Shown: piece by piece, positions 1 through 5,604 of the stretch
Layout of the letters: each line of letters opens with the position of its first letter
Position numbering within the stretch: the first letter of the stretch is position 1
From: Candidatus Helarchaeota archaeon
GTDB lineage: Archaea; Asgardarchaeota; Lokiarchaeia; Helarchaeales; HEL-GB-A
NCBI GenBank assembly: GCA_013375405.1
Contig: JABXJU010000116.1
Coordinates: 1-12,858 of the forward strand
DNA: 12,858 nt
Direction: 5' to 3'
Translations under genes and position numbers: made by a program
Notes under the pieces: model-generated
The model's input: only the letters and a program-made list of their open reading frames with translations
Database searches by the model: none
Told to the model about the DNA's origin: nothing

Positions 1-1
1 G

Positions 2-241
2 GCGAACTTTACAGGTTATACGAAAGATGGATTTTCCGAGGATGCACAGTTAAAATTATTCAAAGTCTTCAGAGAATTGGACAAGCGGGGGTGTAAAGTA
101 ATGCTAAGCAATTCATATATCGAATTTATATTAAATTTGTATAAGGAATTTAGAATTATTACGGTCAAGGCAAAGAGAGCGATAAATAGAGATGGGACAA
201 AAAGGGGAGAAATAAAAGAATCTTTAATTTTAAATTATTAA
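2..241 (+). CDS. dam: DNA adenine methyltransferase, D12 class (Dam-like), C-terminal fragment
   Basis: Reading frame 2 is open from the left edge to a TAA at 239-241, giving the last 79 residues of a protein whose start lies outside the window. It opens with ANFTGYTKDGF, the segment that follows the catalytic DPPY motif in Dam-type D12 enzymes. It continues with the family's conserved LFKVFRELDKRGCKVMLSNS block, then a region with VKAKRAINRDG and RGE, and a terminal LILNY. Enzymes of this class transfer a methyl group from S-adenosylmethionine to N6 of adenine, often in GATC. The DPPY and SAM-binding motifs are off the edge, so activity and target cannot be judged. No restriction endonuclease is visible downstream; the next gene is pyrE, convergent and 38 bp away. 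Family assignment is confident, but orphan versus restriction-modification status is unknown. Confidence 0.9.
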   Translation, partial: ANFTGYTKDGFSEDAQLKLFKVFRELDKRGCKVMLSNSYIEFILNLYKEFRIITVKAKRAINRDGTKRGEIKESLILNY

Positions 242-262
242 GATTTCTGGATTACTCTGCTA

Positions 263-268
263 TTTTTT
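263..268 (+). terminator. short oligo-T tract after the methyltransferase gene
   Basis: A run of six T on the plus strand lies about 20 nt after the methyltransferase stop, in the 38-bp gap to the convergent pyrE stop. Archaeal transcription commonly ends at oligo-T without a hairpin. The tract is short and its role is inferred. Confidence 0.25.
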
Positions 269-279
269 AACGATGTTAA

Positions 280-954
280 TCACGTTCCATATTCCTCAAA
301 ATAATCCTGGAAATTCTGATATTGAGCATCGTTAATTAGATCGTCTTTTAAGAACTCAACTACTTCTCTAATCTTTAGAATGGAATATACTTTCAACCCT
401 TTTTTTTCTAAATATGTAATCGGGTTATTTCCTTCGGTATCTTTCTCTTGTCGGTCTAGAAAAATAACAATCCCTTTAAATTGTAAATTCGCTTTTTTGC
501 TGTATTTTTCAAGTTTTTCTATATTTTTTACCTTGGTTAGGCCAGTTGTTATCACATCATCTACGAGAATGATCCGATCTCCATTTCTTATTTCACCCAC
601 GAGCCATGCTTCTTCGGCGACACCGTGACCTTTCGATTCTTTTCTATCATACCCCCAGCGTTTATTAATTTTTTGTTTTTGGAGAATTACCATTGCAATA
701 GCCCCGGCAAGGGGGATTCCCTTATAAGCGGGACCGTGAATATAGTCAAAAGTATCTAATCCCATTTCTTGAATAGTATCAGAAAAAGATTCTGCAGTTT
801 TTTGTAGACCCTCTCCATCATTAATTAAATTTGCTAAATTAAAAAAGTATGGGCTTTTACGCTTTGATTTTAATATAAATTCGCCGAAGAGAAGCCCGCG
901 ACGCTGAATAATATATCTAATTAATGATTCCTTCCACTCGGATAAAGACATCAT
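280..954 (-). CDS. pyrE: orotate phosphoribosyltransferase
   Basis: This enzyme converts orotate and PRPP to orotidine 5'-monophosphate in de novo pyrimidine synthesis, in the cytosol. All family signatures are present. FGEFILKS and RKSPYFFN (about residues 23-39) form the N-terminal orotate/PRPP region, and GPAYKGIPLA (74-83) follows. The mobile catalytic loop DRKESKGHG (103-111) carries the expected R, K, K and H. The PRPP-binding motif ILVDDVITTG is at about 129-138. At 224 residues it resembles the longer bacterial type (E. coli PyrE, about 213) more than the shorter enzymes common in archaea, and recalled motifs such as the RKEAKDHG loop match closely. One oddity is KSKRKSPYF, where the family usually has KSGRKSPYF. 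Two adjacent ATG codons begin the gene (952-954 and 949-951), and the choice hardly matters. No other pyrimidine gene is adjacent, so it is probably monocistronic. Confidence 0.95.
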   Translation of the reverse strand: MMSLSEWKESLIRYIIQRRGLLFGEFILKSKRKSPYFFNLANLINDGEGLQKTAESFSDTIQEMGLDTFDYIHGPAYKGIPLAGAIAMVILQKQKINKRWGYDRKESKGHGVAEEAWLVGEIRNGDRIILVDDVITTGLTKVKNIEKLEKYSKKANLQFKGIVIFLDRQEKDTEGNNPITYLEKKGLKVYSILKIREVVEFLKDDLINDAQYQNFQDYFEEYGT

Positions 955-997
955 ACTCGACTCGCTATTTTGTTATTGTTTGAATTTTTATTCAAAA

Positions 998-1007
998 TTA
1001 TATAAAT
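998..1007 (-). promoter_or_regulatory. candidate archaeal TATA box for pyrE
   Basis: Read on the minus strand this is ATTTATATAA, close to the archaeal TATA consensus, and ends 43 nt upstream of the pyrE ATG. Transcription starting about 25 nt downstream of the box centre would leave a leader of roughly 20-25 nt. The B-recognition element is not obvious. Assignment rests on sequence and spacing only. Confidence 0.4.
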
Positions 1008-1249
1008 CTATCACGAAAATGTTCATCTGCGAAATTCATATTCATGTAATAAGAATATTTGAGTGCAATTTTCTCGATTATTAAAGGTAAACTTGTTTAA
1101 AAATAGATTTTGATGTTATTGTAAATAGAATAAATAATTATCATATCAATTTTTTGAGATTTTATTGGAGGTATTGCTCTATTAATTCGATTTTTGTAAC
1201 AGATTAGTAAAAGAAAGGTATAATTTAAAATTGAAGATTCTTTTCAATT

Positions 1250-1258
1250 AAAAAAAAA
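1250..1258 (-). terminator. oligo-T terminator of the HEAT-repeat gene
   Basis: The minus strand carries nine consecutive T beginning about 10 nt after the HEAT-repeat gene stop codon. There is no stem-loop before it, which fits the hairpin-independent termination of archaeal RNA polymerase. Confidence 0.45.
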
Positions 1259-1268
1259 TCTTTAAATT

Positions 1269-2066
1269 TCATTGAAGATCTTTCTGCTTTAATAATTCTA
1301 TCGATTTACTAGCCGCTCTTTGCACAGCTTTAGAATTATCCTCCAAGCACGCACGTAAAGGTTCAATAGCCCTTGGATCTCCTAATTTACCAAGTGCATG
1401 TGCTATAATAAACCTGACTTTTTGATCATTATCCTTTAAACAAGCTATCAAAGGCTCTAAAGCTCTTACATCCCCCAACATTCCAAGTGCATCTATTATA
1501 CATATCCGAACACCTACATCAATACTATTCAAACTATGGATCAGTGGTTCCACAACTTCTAAATTCCCCATTAAGCCAAATCCTTTTGCAATGCTTTGTT
1601 GTACTAATATTGTATCATTTTTAAATTGTCTAAGTAATGTATCAACAGCTCTTGAATCCCTTAATCTACCGAGCCCATACCCTGCTTCTGCTCGCACATA
1701 TTCACTTGCATCATTTAAGCATTCCATTAATGGCTCCACGGCTCGAATATCACCTAAATCACTAAGTGCATACGCTGTAATAGCACGTACCACTGCGTTA
1801 CTATCTTTTAAATAGGAAATTAATAATTTTATATTTTCAGAGCTTTCAAACTCATCCAATAATTCAATTATTCTTTTTTGTGTCAATATTTCAGGATTCT
1901 TTAGACAAGCAATAAGGAATGTTGTTATTTGAGTTTTAGTATAATTTGTTTTCTTCTCTACGAATTGTTTAACCTTGATCATATTATATATGAATAATAT
2001 ATCAAAATAACGTGATTGTTCATCAAGACTTTCTAATCCTTTTAAAAATGTTCTAAAATCTTCCAT
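1269..2066 (-). CDS. HEAT-repeat protein (PBS-lyase-type repeats)
   Basis: This 265-residue protein has an N-terminal helical region (about 1-77) followed by six repeats of exactly 31 residues: about 78-108, 109-139, 140-170, 171-201, 202-232 and 233-263. The pattern is (A/V)xEPLxxCLxD...VRxxxxxALGxLGDxR, the PBS-lyase-type HEAT-like repeat. Such repeats form a curved helical solenoid that binds protein partners. No catalytic domain, signal peptide or membrane segment is visible, so a cytosolic scaffold or regulatory role is the most that can be inferred. The ATG start is supported by a GGAG 12 nt upstream (2079-2082). The gene lies 194 bp after the signal peptidase gene on the same strand and has its own candidate promoter. 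The partner is unknown; fold assignment is secure, specific function is not. Confidence 0.9.
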   Translation of the reverse strand: MEDFRTFLKGLESLDEQSRYFDILFIYNMIKVKQFVEKKTNYTKTQITTFLIACLKNPEILTQKRIIELLDEFESSENIKLLISYLKDSNAVVRAITAYALSDLGDIRAVEPLMECLNDASEYVRAEAGYGLGRLRDSRAVDTLLRQFKNDTILVQQSIAKGFGLMGNLEVVEPLIHSLNSIDVGVRICIIDALGMLGDVRALEPLIACLKDNDQKVRFIIAHALGKLGDPRAIEPLRACLEDNSKAVQRAASKSIELLKQKDLQ

Positions 2067-2118
2067 ATTAGTTTGGTTCTCCTTTTTTTAAGTATTTATG
2101 AAATATCGATTGTGTATA

Positions 2119-2128
2119 TGTTTAAATC
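2119..2128 (-). promoter_or_regulatory. candidate TATA box for the HEAT-repeat gene
   Basis: The minus strand reads GATTTAAACA here, preceded by a purine-rich GGGTGA that could serve as a B-recognition element. The box sits about 55 nt before the ATG, leaving a leader of roughly 30 nt that contains the GGAG ribosome-binding site at 2079-2082. Spacing is plausible; no experimental support. Confidence 0.3.
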
Positions 2129-2238
2129 ACCCAATAAAATATTCTTATTAGATAATTTAAAAATATTATAAACCCACAATTATAACAATGATTTTTATAG
2201 AAATTATCAAAATTTTATAAATAATTTGAAGGTTGTAC

Positions 2239-2244
2239 AAAAAA
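2239..2244 (-). terminator. oligo-T tract after the cca-signal peptidase operon
   Basis: Six T on the minus strand lie 16 nt after the signal peptidase stop (TAG, 2261-2263). The tract is short, and AT-rich sequence continues downstream. It is a weak candidate for the 3' end of the two-gene transcript. Confidence 0.25.
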
Positions 2245-2260
2245 GTAGAATTACAGGATG

Positions 2261-2863
2261 CTAATTTTCTTTAATATCATCTGAATCTTCAGTAACTTTC
2301 TTATTATCAGTTGAATCCTTAGCAGGTTCTTCAGATTTGGACTCAAAAACGGTTGAAATTATGAGGTAAGCAAGTATAATGATAATGAGAAAAATAGCCA
2401 GGCCACTATCCCGTAAAAAAATTCCAATATTGCCAATCCATGGTATAGACCCTATCATAATACCTTTAATATAATCCTCAGGGAGATAATCACCGCCAAA
2501 ACCATAAAGATCCAAATTATCTGGAGTACCGTCATTATCCCCTTGTGTATTGAAATACCATTTACCATTAGAATAATTTTTATCAATCACCCGATGTACA
2601 ATTAGAATCCCTTGAGCAGGGGAATGGAAGATAAGAATATCGCCAGTCCGTGCTGTATGTGAACCATTTTGGATTTCCGATAAATCCCGTGGTTTTTTCA
2701 CGAATAGAAGATCACCTTCATAAAGGGTTGGTTCCATGCTTGTCCCCTGTACAACAGTAAAAGGAGTATCTGTATTCCATAGAAGACAGATTATGAAGTA
2801 GGTTCCTACGAAAACTAATACAATAATTGATATTGTAATGATTGTCTTGTAAATTCCTCTCAA
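2261..2863 (-). CDS. sec11: signal peptidase I, archaeal/ER (Sec11) type
   Basis: A membrane serine protease that removes signal peptides from exported proteins. An N-terminal membrane segment (about 7-29) is followed by VVQGTSMEPTLYEGDLL (37-53), with nucleophile Ser42 in SMEP. GILIVHRVI has His90 in place of the bacterial general-base lysine. QGDNDGTPD has Asp109 and Asp115 as candidates for the acidic residue. This Ser-His-Asp set is the Sec11/archaeal form. A second membrane helix (about 152-172) and a charged tail of about 28 residues follow; the tail is rich in E, D, K and S. The start is TTG at 2861-2863, overlapping the cca stop in TTGA; the next in-frame Met is the SMEP Met43, so a non-ATG start is needed. 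Translational coupling to cca is likely. Confidence 0.93.
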   Translation of the reverse strand: MRGIYKTIITISIIVLVFVGTYFIICLLWNTDTPFTVVQGTSMEPTLYEGDLLFVKKPRDLSEIQNGSHTARTGDILIFHSPAQGILIVHRVIDKNYSNGKWYFNTQGDNDGTPDNLDLYGFGGDYLPEDYIKGIMIGSIPWIGNIGIFLRDSGLAIFLIIIILAYLIISTVFESKSEEPAKDSTDNKKVTEDSDDIKEN

Positions 2864-4296
2864 TGTATCACACCATGCAATGGGAGGACACAGGAAATCA
2901 TGAGAGATAATGCCCGTTGTCCTACTAATGATGTACCTTTTTGTGAAATACTACTTAATTTCAATCCTTTTATCTGTTTGTACCCTTGGAAAAAATTGGT
3001 AATGAAGGGTAAAGGCTGTCGGAAATCTCTCTCAACGGAGACATAGTAAAAACCATCCTTGTAATATGCATCAGGATGCTTTGAACAAAATATTTGTACA
3101 TTTTTGGATTTATTTTTCGGAGGTCCTCTTCTTATATATGTAGGAGTGAGGAGATTACGCTCACAGTAGAAAACAACAGTGAAAATTTTCCCTTCAAAGT
3201 AAACTTCAAATAGGGTTTTTCCGAAGCGGTCTTCACCTGTATTTTCGCTTTCTAATAATTTACGTAGACTTCCACATGCACTATAGATTTTATCACGTAA
3301 TTCAGTATAATGAACTGTGCTATCACTAATAAATTCTATAACCACTAAATGGGGTAGCAAATTAGTTAAAATTTTTGAATTTGGAAGTTGAGGGGGCTTT
3401 TTAATGAAATATTGAATCGAGGGGGATTTTAAAAACCGTTTCATTTGGAATAACGCGTATTTATAAGCGCGTTTAGATATGCTTGCTGCCAAGTTCCGGT
3501 TTTTATCGACAGGGTCGACGATGATTAAAAAATCATTTTTGAATCTATCAGTTTTTCTCAGAACTTGTGCAGGACGATTAAAAAAATCTAAAGCAGTTTT
3601 ATCTAATTCTTCAAACTCGGAAAACAGGCTTTTAATTTCTTGAAAATGAAGAATCAATATCTCAGCACTAAAACCCGTAAATCCGAAACGTCCTAAAGTG
3701 TTTTTGTCACCATATACAAAATTTGCTTGTAAAAAGGCTTTTAATAATCTTACTTCTTCTTTCTGGGAATCACTTAGTTTTTCTGCAATGATTTTGCTAT
3801 GCCAAGGAGTGCGATCTACCGCTGTAATAGGACCATGCGTTAGAAGATAATCATAATCTAAATCAAAACAACCAACAATATCAATTTCATACTTTTTATG
3901 AGTAATTATAAGGTAAGGGTGCTCAGCATAGCTTAACTGATATTCAGTAAATCCGGCCGATTGAGCTGCCGGGATGAACCATTCGTTCACATAAGAAAGA
4001 AATAGGTCTTTTAAGGCTTGTTTTCGGTTTTTCGGTGGCATTTCAATAAGTGTGGTGTAGTCAGATGGATTTAATCCAATAAAAATATCTAAGTCGCTTG
4101 TACCTCGTAGATGTGTTTGTTTAATGCCTGTAGATCCATGATTTTGAATAAAATTCGGGTGTAAATTTAGTTTTTCAGCGAAATTTTGGAGATATTGCTC
4201 TAAGGAATTAAAAATTTTATTTAAATTCTGATTTTCTTCTTTTGTTGGTAGAATTTTTGGGAGTAATTCGGTTTTAATAGTTTCCAGAACCGTCAC
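2860..4296 (-). CDS. cca: CCA-adding tRNA nucleotidyltransferase, archaeal class I
   Basis: This enzyme adds or repairs the 3'-terminal CCA of tRNAs from CTP and ATP. Residues 54-74 carry the nucleotidyltransferase signature: GSTG (54-57), then K and T, then LRGTSDLDIFIGL, with metal ligands Asp68 and Asp70. The third carboxylate is Asp139 in YEIDIVGCF. Archaeal family blocks follow: TAVDRTPWHSKII (158-170), EVRLLKAFL then VYG (181-196), FGFTGFSAEILILHF (204-218) and DPVDKNRNLAA (about 262-272). At 478 residues it is slightly longer than the typical 430-450. The start is GTG at 4294-4296; no ATG lies between it and the catalytic motif, and the resulting N-terminus of about 53 residues before GS fits the family. 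It overlaps the signal peptidase gene by 4 bp. Confidence 0.95.
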   Translation of the reverse strand: MTVLETIKTELLPKILPTKEENQNLNKIFNSLEQYLQNFAEKLNLHPNFIQNHGSTGIKQTHLRGTSDLDIFIGLNPSDYTTLIEMPPKNRKQALKDLFLSYVNEWFIPAAQSAGFTEYQLSYAEHPYLIITHKKYEIDIVGCFDLDYDYLLTHGPITAVDRTPWHSKIIAEKLSDSQKEEVRLLKAFLQANFVYGDKNTLGRFGFTGFSAEILILHFQEIKSLFSEFEELDKTALDFFNRPAQVLRKTDRFKNDFLIIVDPVDKNRNLAASISKRAYKYALFQMKRFLKSPSIQYFIKKPPQLPNSKILTNLLPHLVVIEFISDSTVHYTELRDKIYSACGSLRKLLESENTGEDRFGKTLFEVYFEGKIFTVVFYCERNLLTPTYIRRGPPKNKSKNVQIFCSKHPDAYYKDGFYYVSVERDFRQPLPFITNFFQGYKQIKGLKLSSISQKGTSLVGQRALSLMISCVLPLHGVIH

Positions 4297-4324
4297 CTAA
4301 CTATAATTTGGAAAACAAATTAAT

Positions 4325-4362
4325 AAAAAAAACACTCTTTAAAAAGTTGATTTTTAAAAAAA
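4325..4362 (-). terminator. tandem oligo-T terminators between the four-Cys protein gene and cca
   Basis: On the minus strand, T7 (4356-4362) and T8 (4325-4332) follow the stop codon of the upstream gene (TAA, 4370-4372). Together they make a plausible archaeal terminator separating this locus from cca. A TATA-like CTTTTTAAAG lies between them (about 4337-4346) and could be the cca promoter. That promoter assignment is weak. Confidence 0.4.
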
Positions 4363-4369
4363 GAATAAT

Positions 4370-5179
4370 TTAAAAAACGTTAGGGGAATTGCCTAATTTT
4401 TTTGACAGTTCTATAAGGTGGTGAAGACGTCTTAGTTCTTTCAAGATAGAACTTCTTAATTTGATCATATTTGGATAATTTAACTGGTTTTTTAATTGGT
4501 TTGGGGGAGGAGTGAATCGTAAATGCGGTTTATCTAGCCTTGGAGGAGGAATTGGACCTTGAATAGGAGGCGCATGAGGAAATGATAAATTTCCAGTACG
4601 ATCTATACTAAGTGCACGTTTAATTTCTTGAATTACGTTATTTTCTAAGGTTTTAATTTTCGGTTTTTTATCAAAACAATCAGATAGACTCTTTATTTGA
4701 TTCGATACATGATTAGGAAGTAAATTAAAGAGTATCGCAAAAATTTTTGCTAATATTAACATATCGATTTTTGAAAACTGATAATTAGCCCATCCTTCTG
4801 AGTTCTCAACAATGCACACTTTTCGCTGTGAATATTTACAACGATTAAGGTTTTTACATTTGAGACAAATAACCGGAGTAAATTTCACGCTTCCCTCAAT
4901 AAGATTTACAAAAAAATCGCCATTATCTTTGGAAATAATTGTAATTTTCTGATTTTTATCAACGAATAATCCAAACATATCCAAAATGTTAATAACTTCT
5001 TTTATGGATCGTTGTGAATTAGATATACTCCGTTGATAGTTTTGTCCTTGCCTTTGATACTCTTGTTCGCATAAAATATTTTGTAATCTCCGTAGTTCAG
5101 CTAGCATTTCATTTTTCAGTTGATTTAAATCAACCTGTTGCCTGATAGAAATTACCTTCACCTTAGCAATTTTATCCAA
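4370..5179 (-). CDS. uncharacterised protein with four-Cys domain and polyproline linker
   Basis: I do not recognise this 269-residue protein. A predicted helical or coiled-coil N-terminus (about 17-65) precedes a domain at about 88-168. The domain has cysteines 105, 108, 114 and 122 (C-x2-C-x5-C-x7-C), then EGW (128-130) and LPNHVSNQIK (154-163). The same domain ends the Rab-like protein encoded upstream (5605-6591), with matching FF, four Cys, GW, LPNH and NQIK. Four cysteines in a cytosolic context suggest a zinc site. A proline-rich linker (about 200-228, with PIPPPR and TPPP) leads to a C-terminal helix. That helix repeats an N-terminal motif: MLAELRRLQNIL near residue 25 and ILKELRRLHHLI near 245. 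The start is uncertain: TTG at 5177-5179, no clear ribosome-binding site, and the next Met is residue 25. It lies 63 bp after the ubiquitin-like gene. Confidence 0.75.
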   Translation of the reverse strand: MDKIAKVKVISIRQQVDLNQLKNEMLAELRRLQNILCEQEYQRQGQNYQRSISNSQRSIKEVINILDMFGLFVDKNQKITIISKDNGDFFVNLIEGSVKFTPVICLKCKNLNRCKYSQRKVCIVENSEGWANYQFSKIDMLILAKIFAILFNLLPNHVSNQIKSLSDCFDKKPKIKTLENNVIQEIKRALSIDRTGNLSFPHAPPIQGPIPPPRLDKPHLRFTPPPNQLKNQLNYPNMIKLRSSILKELRRLHHLIELSKKLGNSPNVF

Positions 5180-5212
5180 TTCTTTTGCGAACCCGAGAAG
5201 AGATTACCACAG

Positions 5213-5242
5213 AAAAAAAATAGATGGAGAGGAAAGTCTCCA
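5213..5242 (-). terminator. stem-loop plus T8 after the ubiquitin-like gene
   Basis: Immediately after the TAG stop, the minus strand has a 6-bp stem, TGGAGA / TCTCCA (5225-5230 with 5237-5242), with a 6-nt loop. TCTA and eight T (5213-5220) follow. This looks like an intrinsic-type terminator and could uncouple or attenuate expression of the four-Cys protein gene that starts about 34 nt further on. Confidence 0.45.
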
Positions 5243-5449
5243 CTATCCTCCAGCAATCATTGGTAAAATTATTACTTTTTGACCTTCATAGATATCTTGG
5301 TTCAAATCCGCCTTTTTACCATCGACTAAGACGGCTAAATATTTCCCTGATGATATATTTAATTTGCCAAGGAGATCAGCAACGGTTGTTTTTTGTTCAA
5401 CTATTACCTTTGTTAATACAGAACTGGTTTCAATACTTTCAACTTGCAT
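5243..5449 (-). CDS. ubiquitin-like beta-grasp protein (MoaD/ThiS/SAMP-like) ending in Gly-Gly
   Basis: This 68-residue protein has the beta-grasp pattern. Two N-terminal strands (about 2-20) precede TTVADLLGKLNI (21-32, the helix), then YLAVLVDGK, then DIYEGQKVIILPMIAGG at the C-terminus. The last two residues are Gly-Gly, the hallmark of proteins adenylylated by an E1/MoeB/ThiF-type enzyme to form a thiocarboxylate or protein conjugate. Length fits ThiS, MoaD and archaeal SAMP proteins, which sequence alone cannot separate; LPxxxGG resembles MoaD and SAMP ends. No thiamine, molybdopterin or E1 gene is in view. It is flanked by two proteins sharing an unfamiliar four-Cys domain, one fused to a Rab-like domain, so a role with those partners is inferred. 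The ATG start has no close ribosome-binding site. A long plus-strand ORF overlaps it but shows no family features. Confidence 0.85.
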   Translation of the reverse strand: MQVESIETSSVLTKVIVEQKTTVADLLGKLNISSGKYLAVLVDGKKADLNQDIYEGQKVIILPMIAGG

Positions 5450-5527
5450 TTTTATCTGAATAAAGATAGGAATATCCTCGCTTAAAAATTTAATGTTGTT
5501 TTATTTTATTAATAAATAATATCAGAG

Positions 5528-5582
5528 TTCCCTTTTTGGGAATTAAAGAATTCACAAGCCCAATAGGTCTTCAGTTATTGGG
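5528..5582. repeat. two adjacent hairpins upstream of the ubiquitin-like gene
   Basis: Two inverted repeats sit side by side in the 155-bp gap between the Rab-like gene and the ubiquitin-like gene. TTCCC / GGGAA (5528-5532 with 5538-5542) has a T5 loop. CCCAATA / TATTGGG (5559-5565 with 5576-5582) has a 10-nt loop. They could end the upstream transcript, fold in the leader of the downstream one, or be an operator. No role is established. Confidence 0.4.
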
Positions 5583-5604
5583 AGGATTTTTTTTAGTAAC
5601 TAAT

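Larger units (their letters stand above)
955..1268. other. AT-rich intergenic region between pyrE and the HEAT-repeat gene
   Basis: This gap of just over 300 bp lies between two minus-strand genes. It contains the likely pyrE promoter near its left end and an oligo-T terminator of the HEAT-repeat gene at its right end. The middle (about 1020-1240) is AT-rich, with no convincing ORF, tRNA or hairpin that I can see. Confidence 0.5.

Noticed and set aside
380..628. Plus-strand ORF inside pyrE
   Set aside because: It is antisense to a gene with complete catalytic motifs. Its low-complexity Ser/Phe-rich translation has no family features.
5224..5463. Plus-strand 79-codon ORF covering the ubiquitin-like gene
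   Set aside because: The minus-strand frame has the beta-grasp pattern and terminal Gly-Gly. The plus frame starts within the terminator stem and shows no conserved features.
5569..5594. Plus-strand hairpin followed by T8 as a terminator
   Set aside because: No plus-strand gene reads into it. On the minus strand, where transcription runs, the T tract becomes A and precedes the stem.
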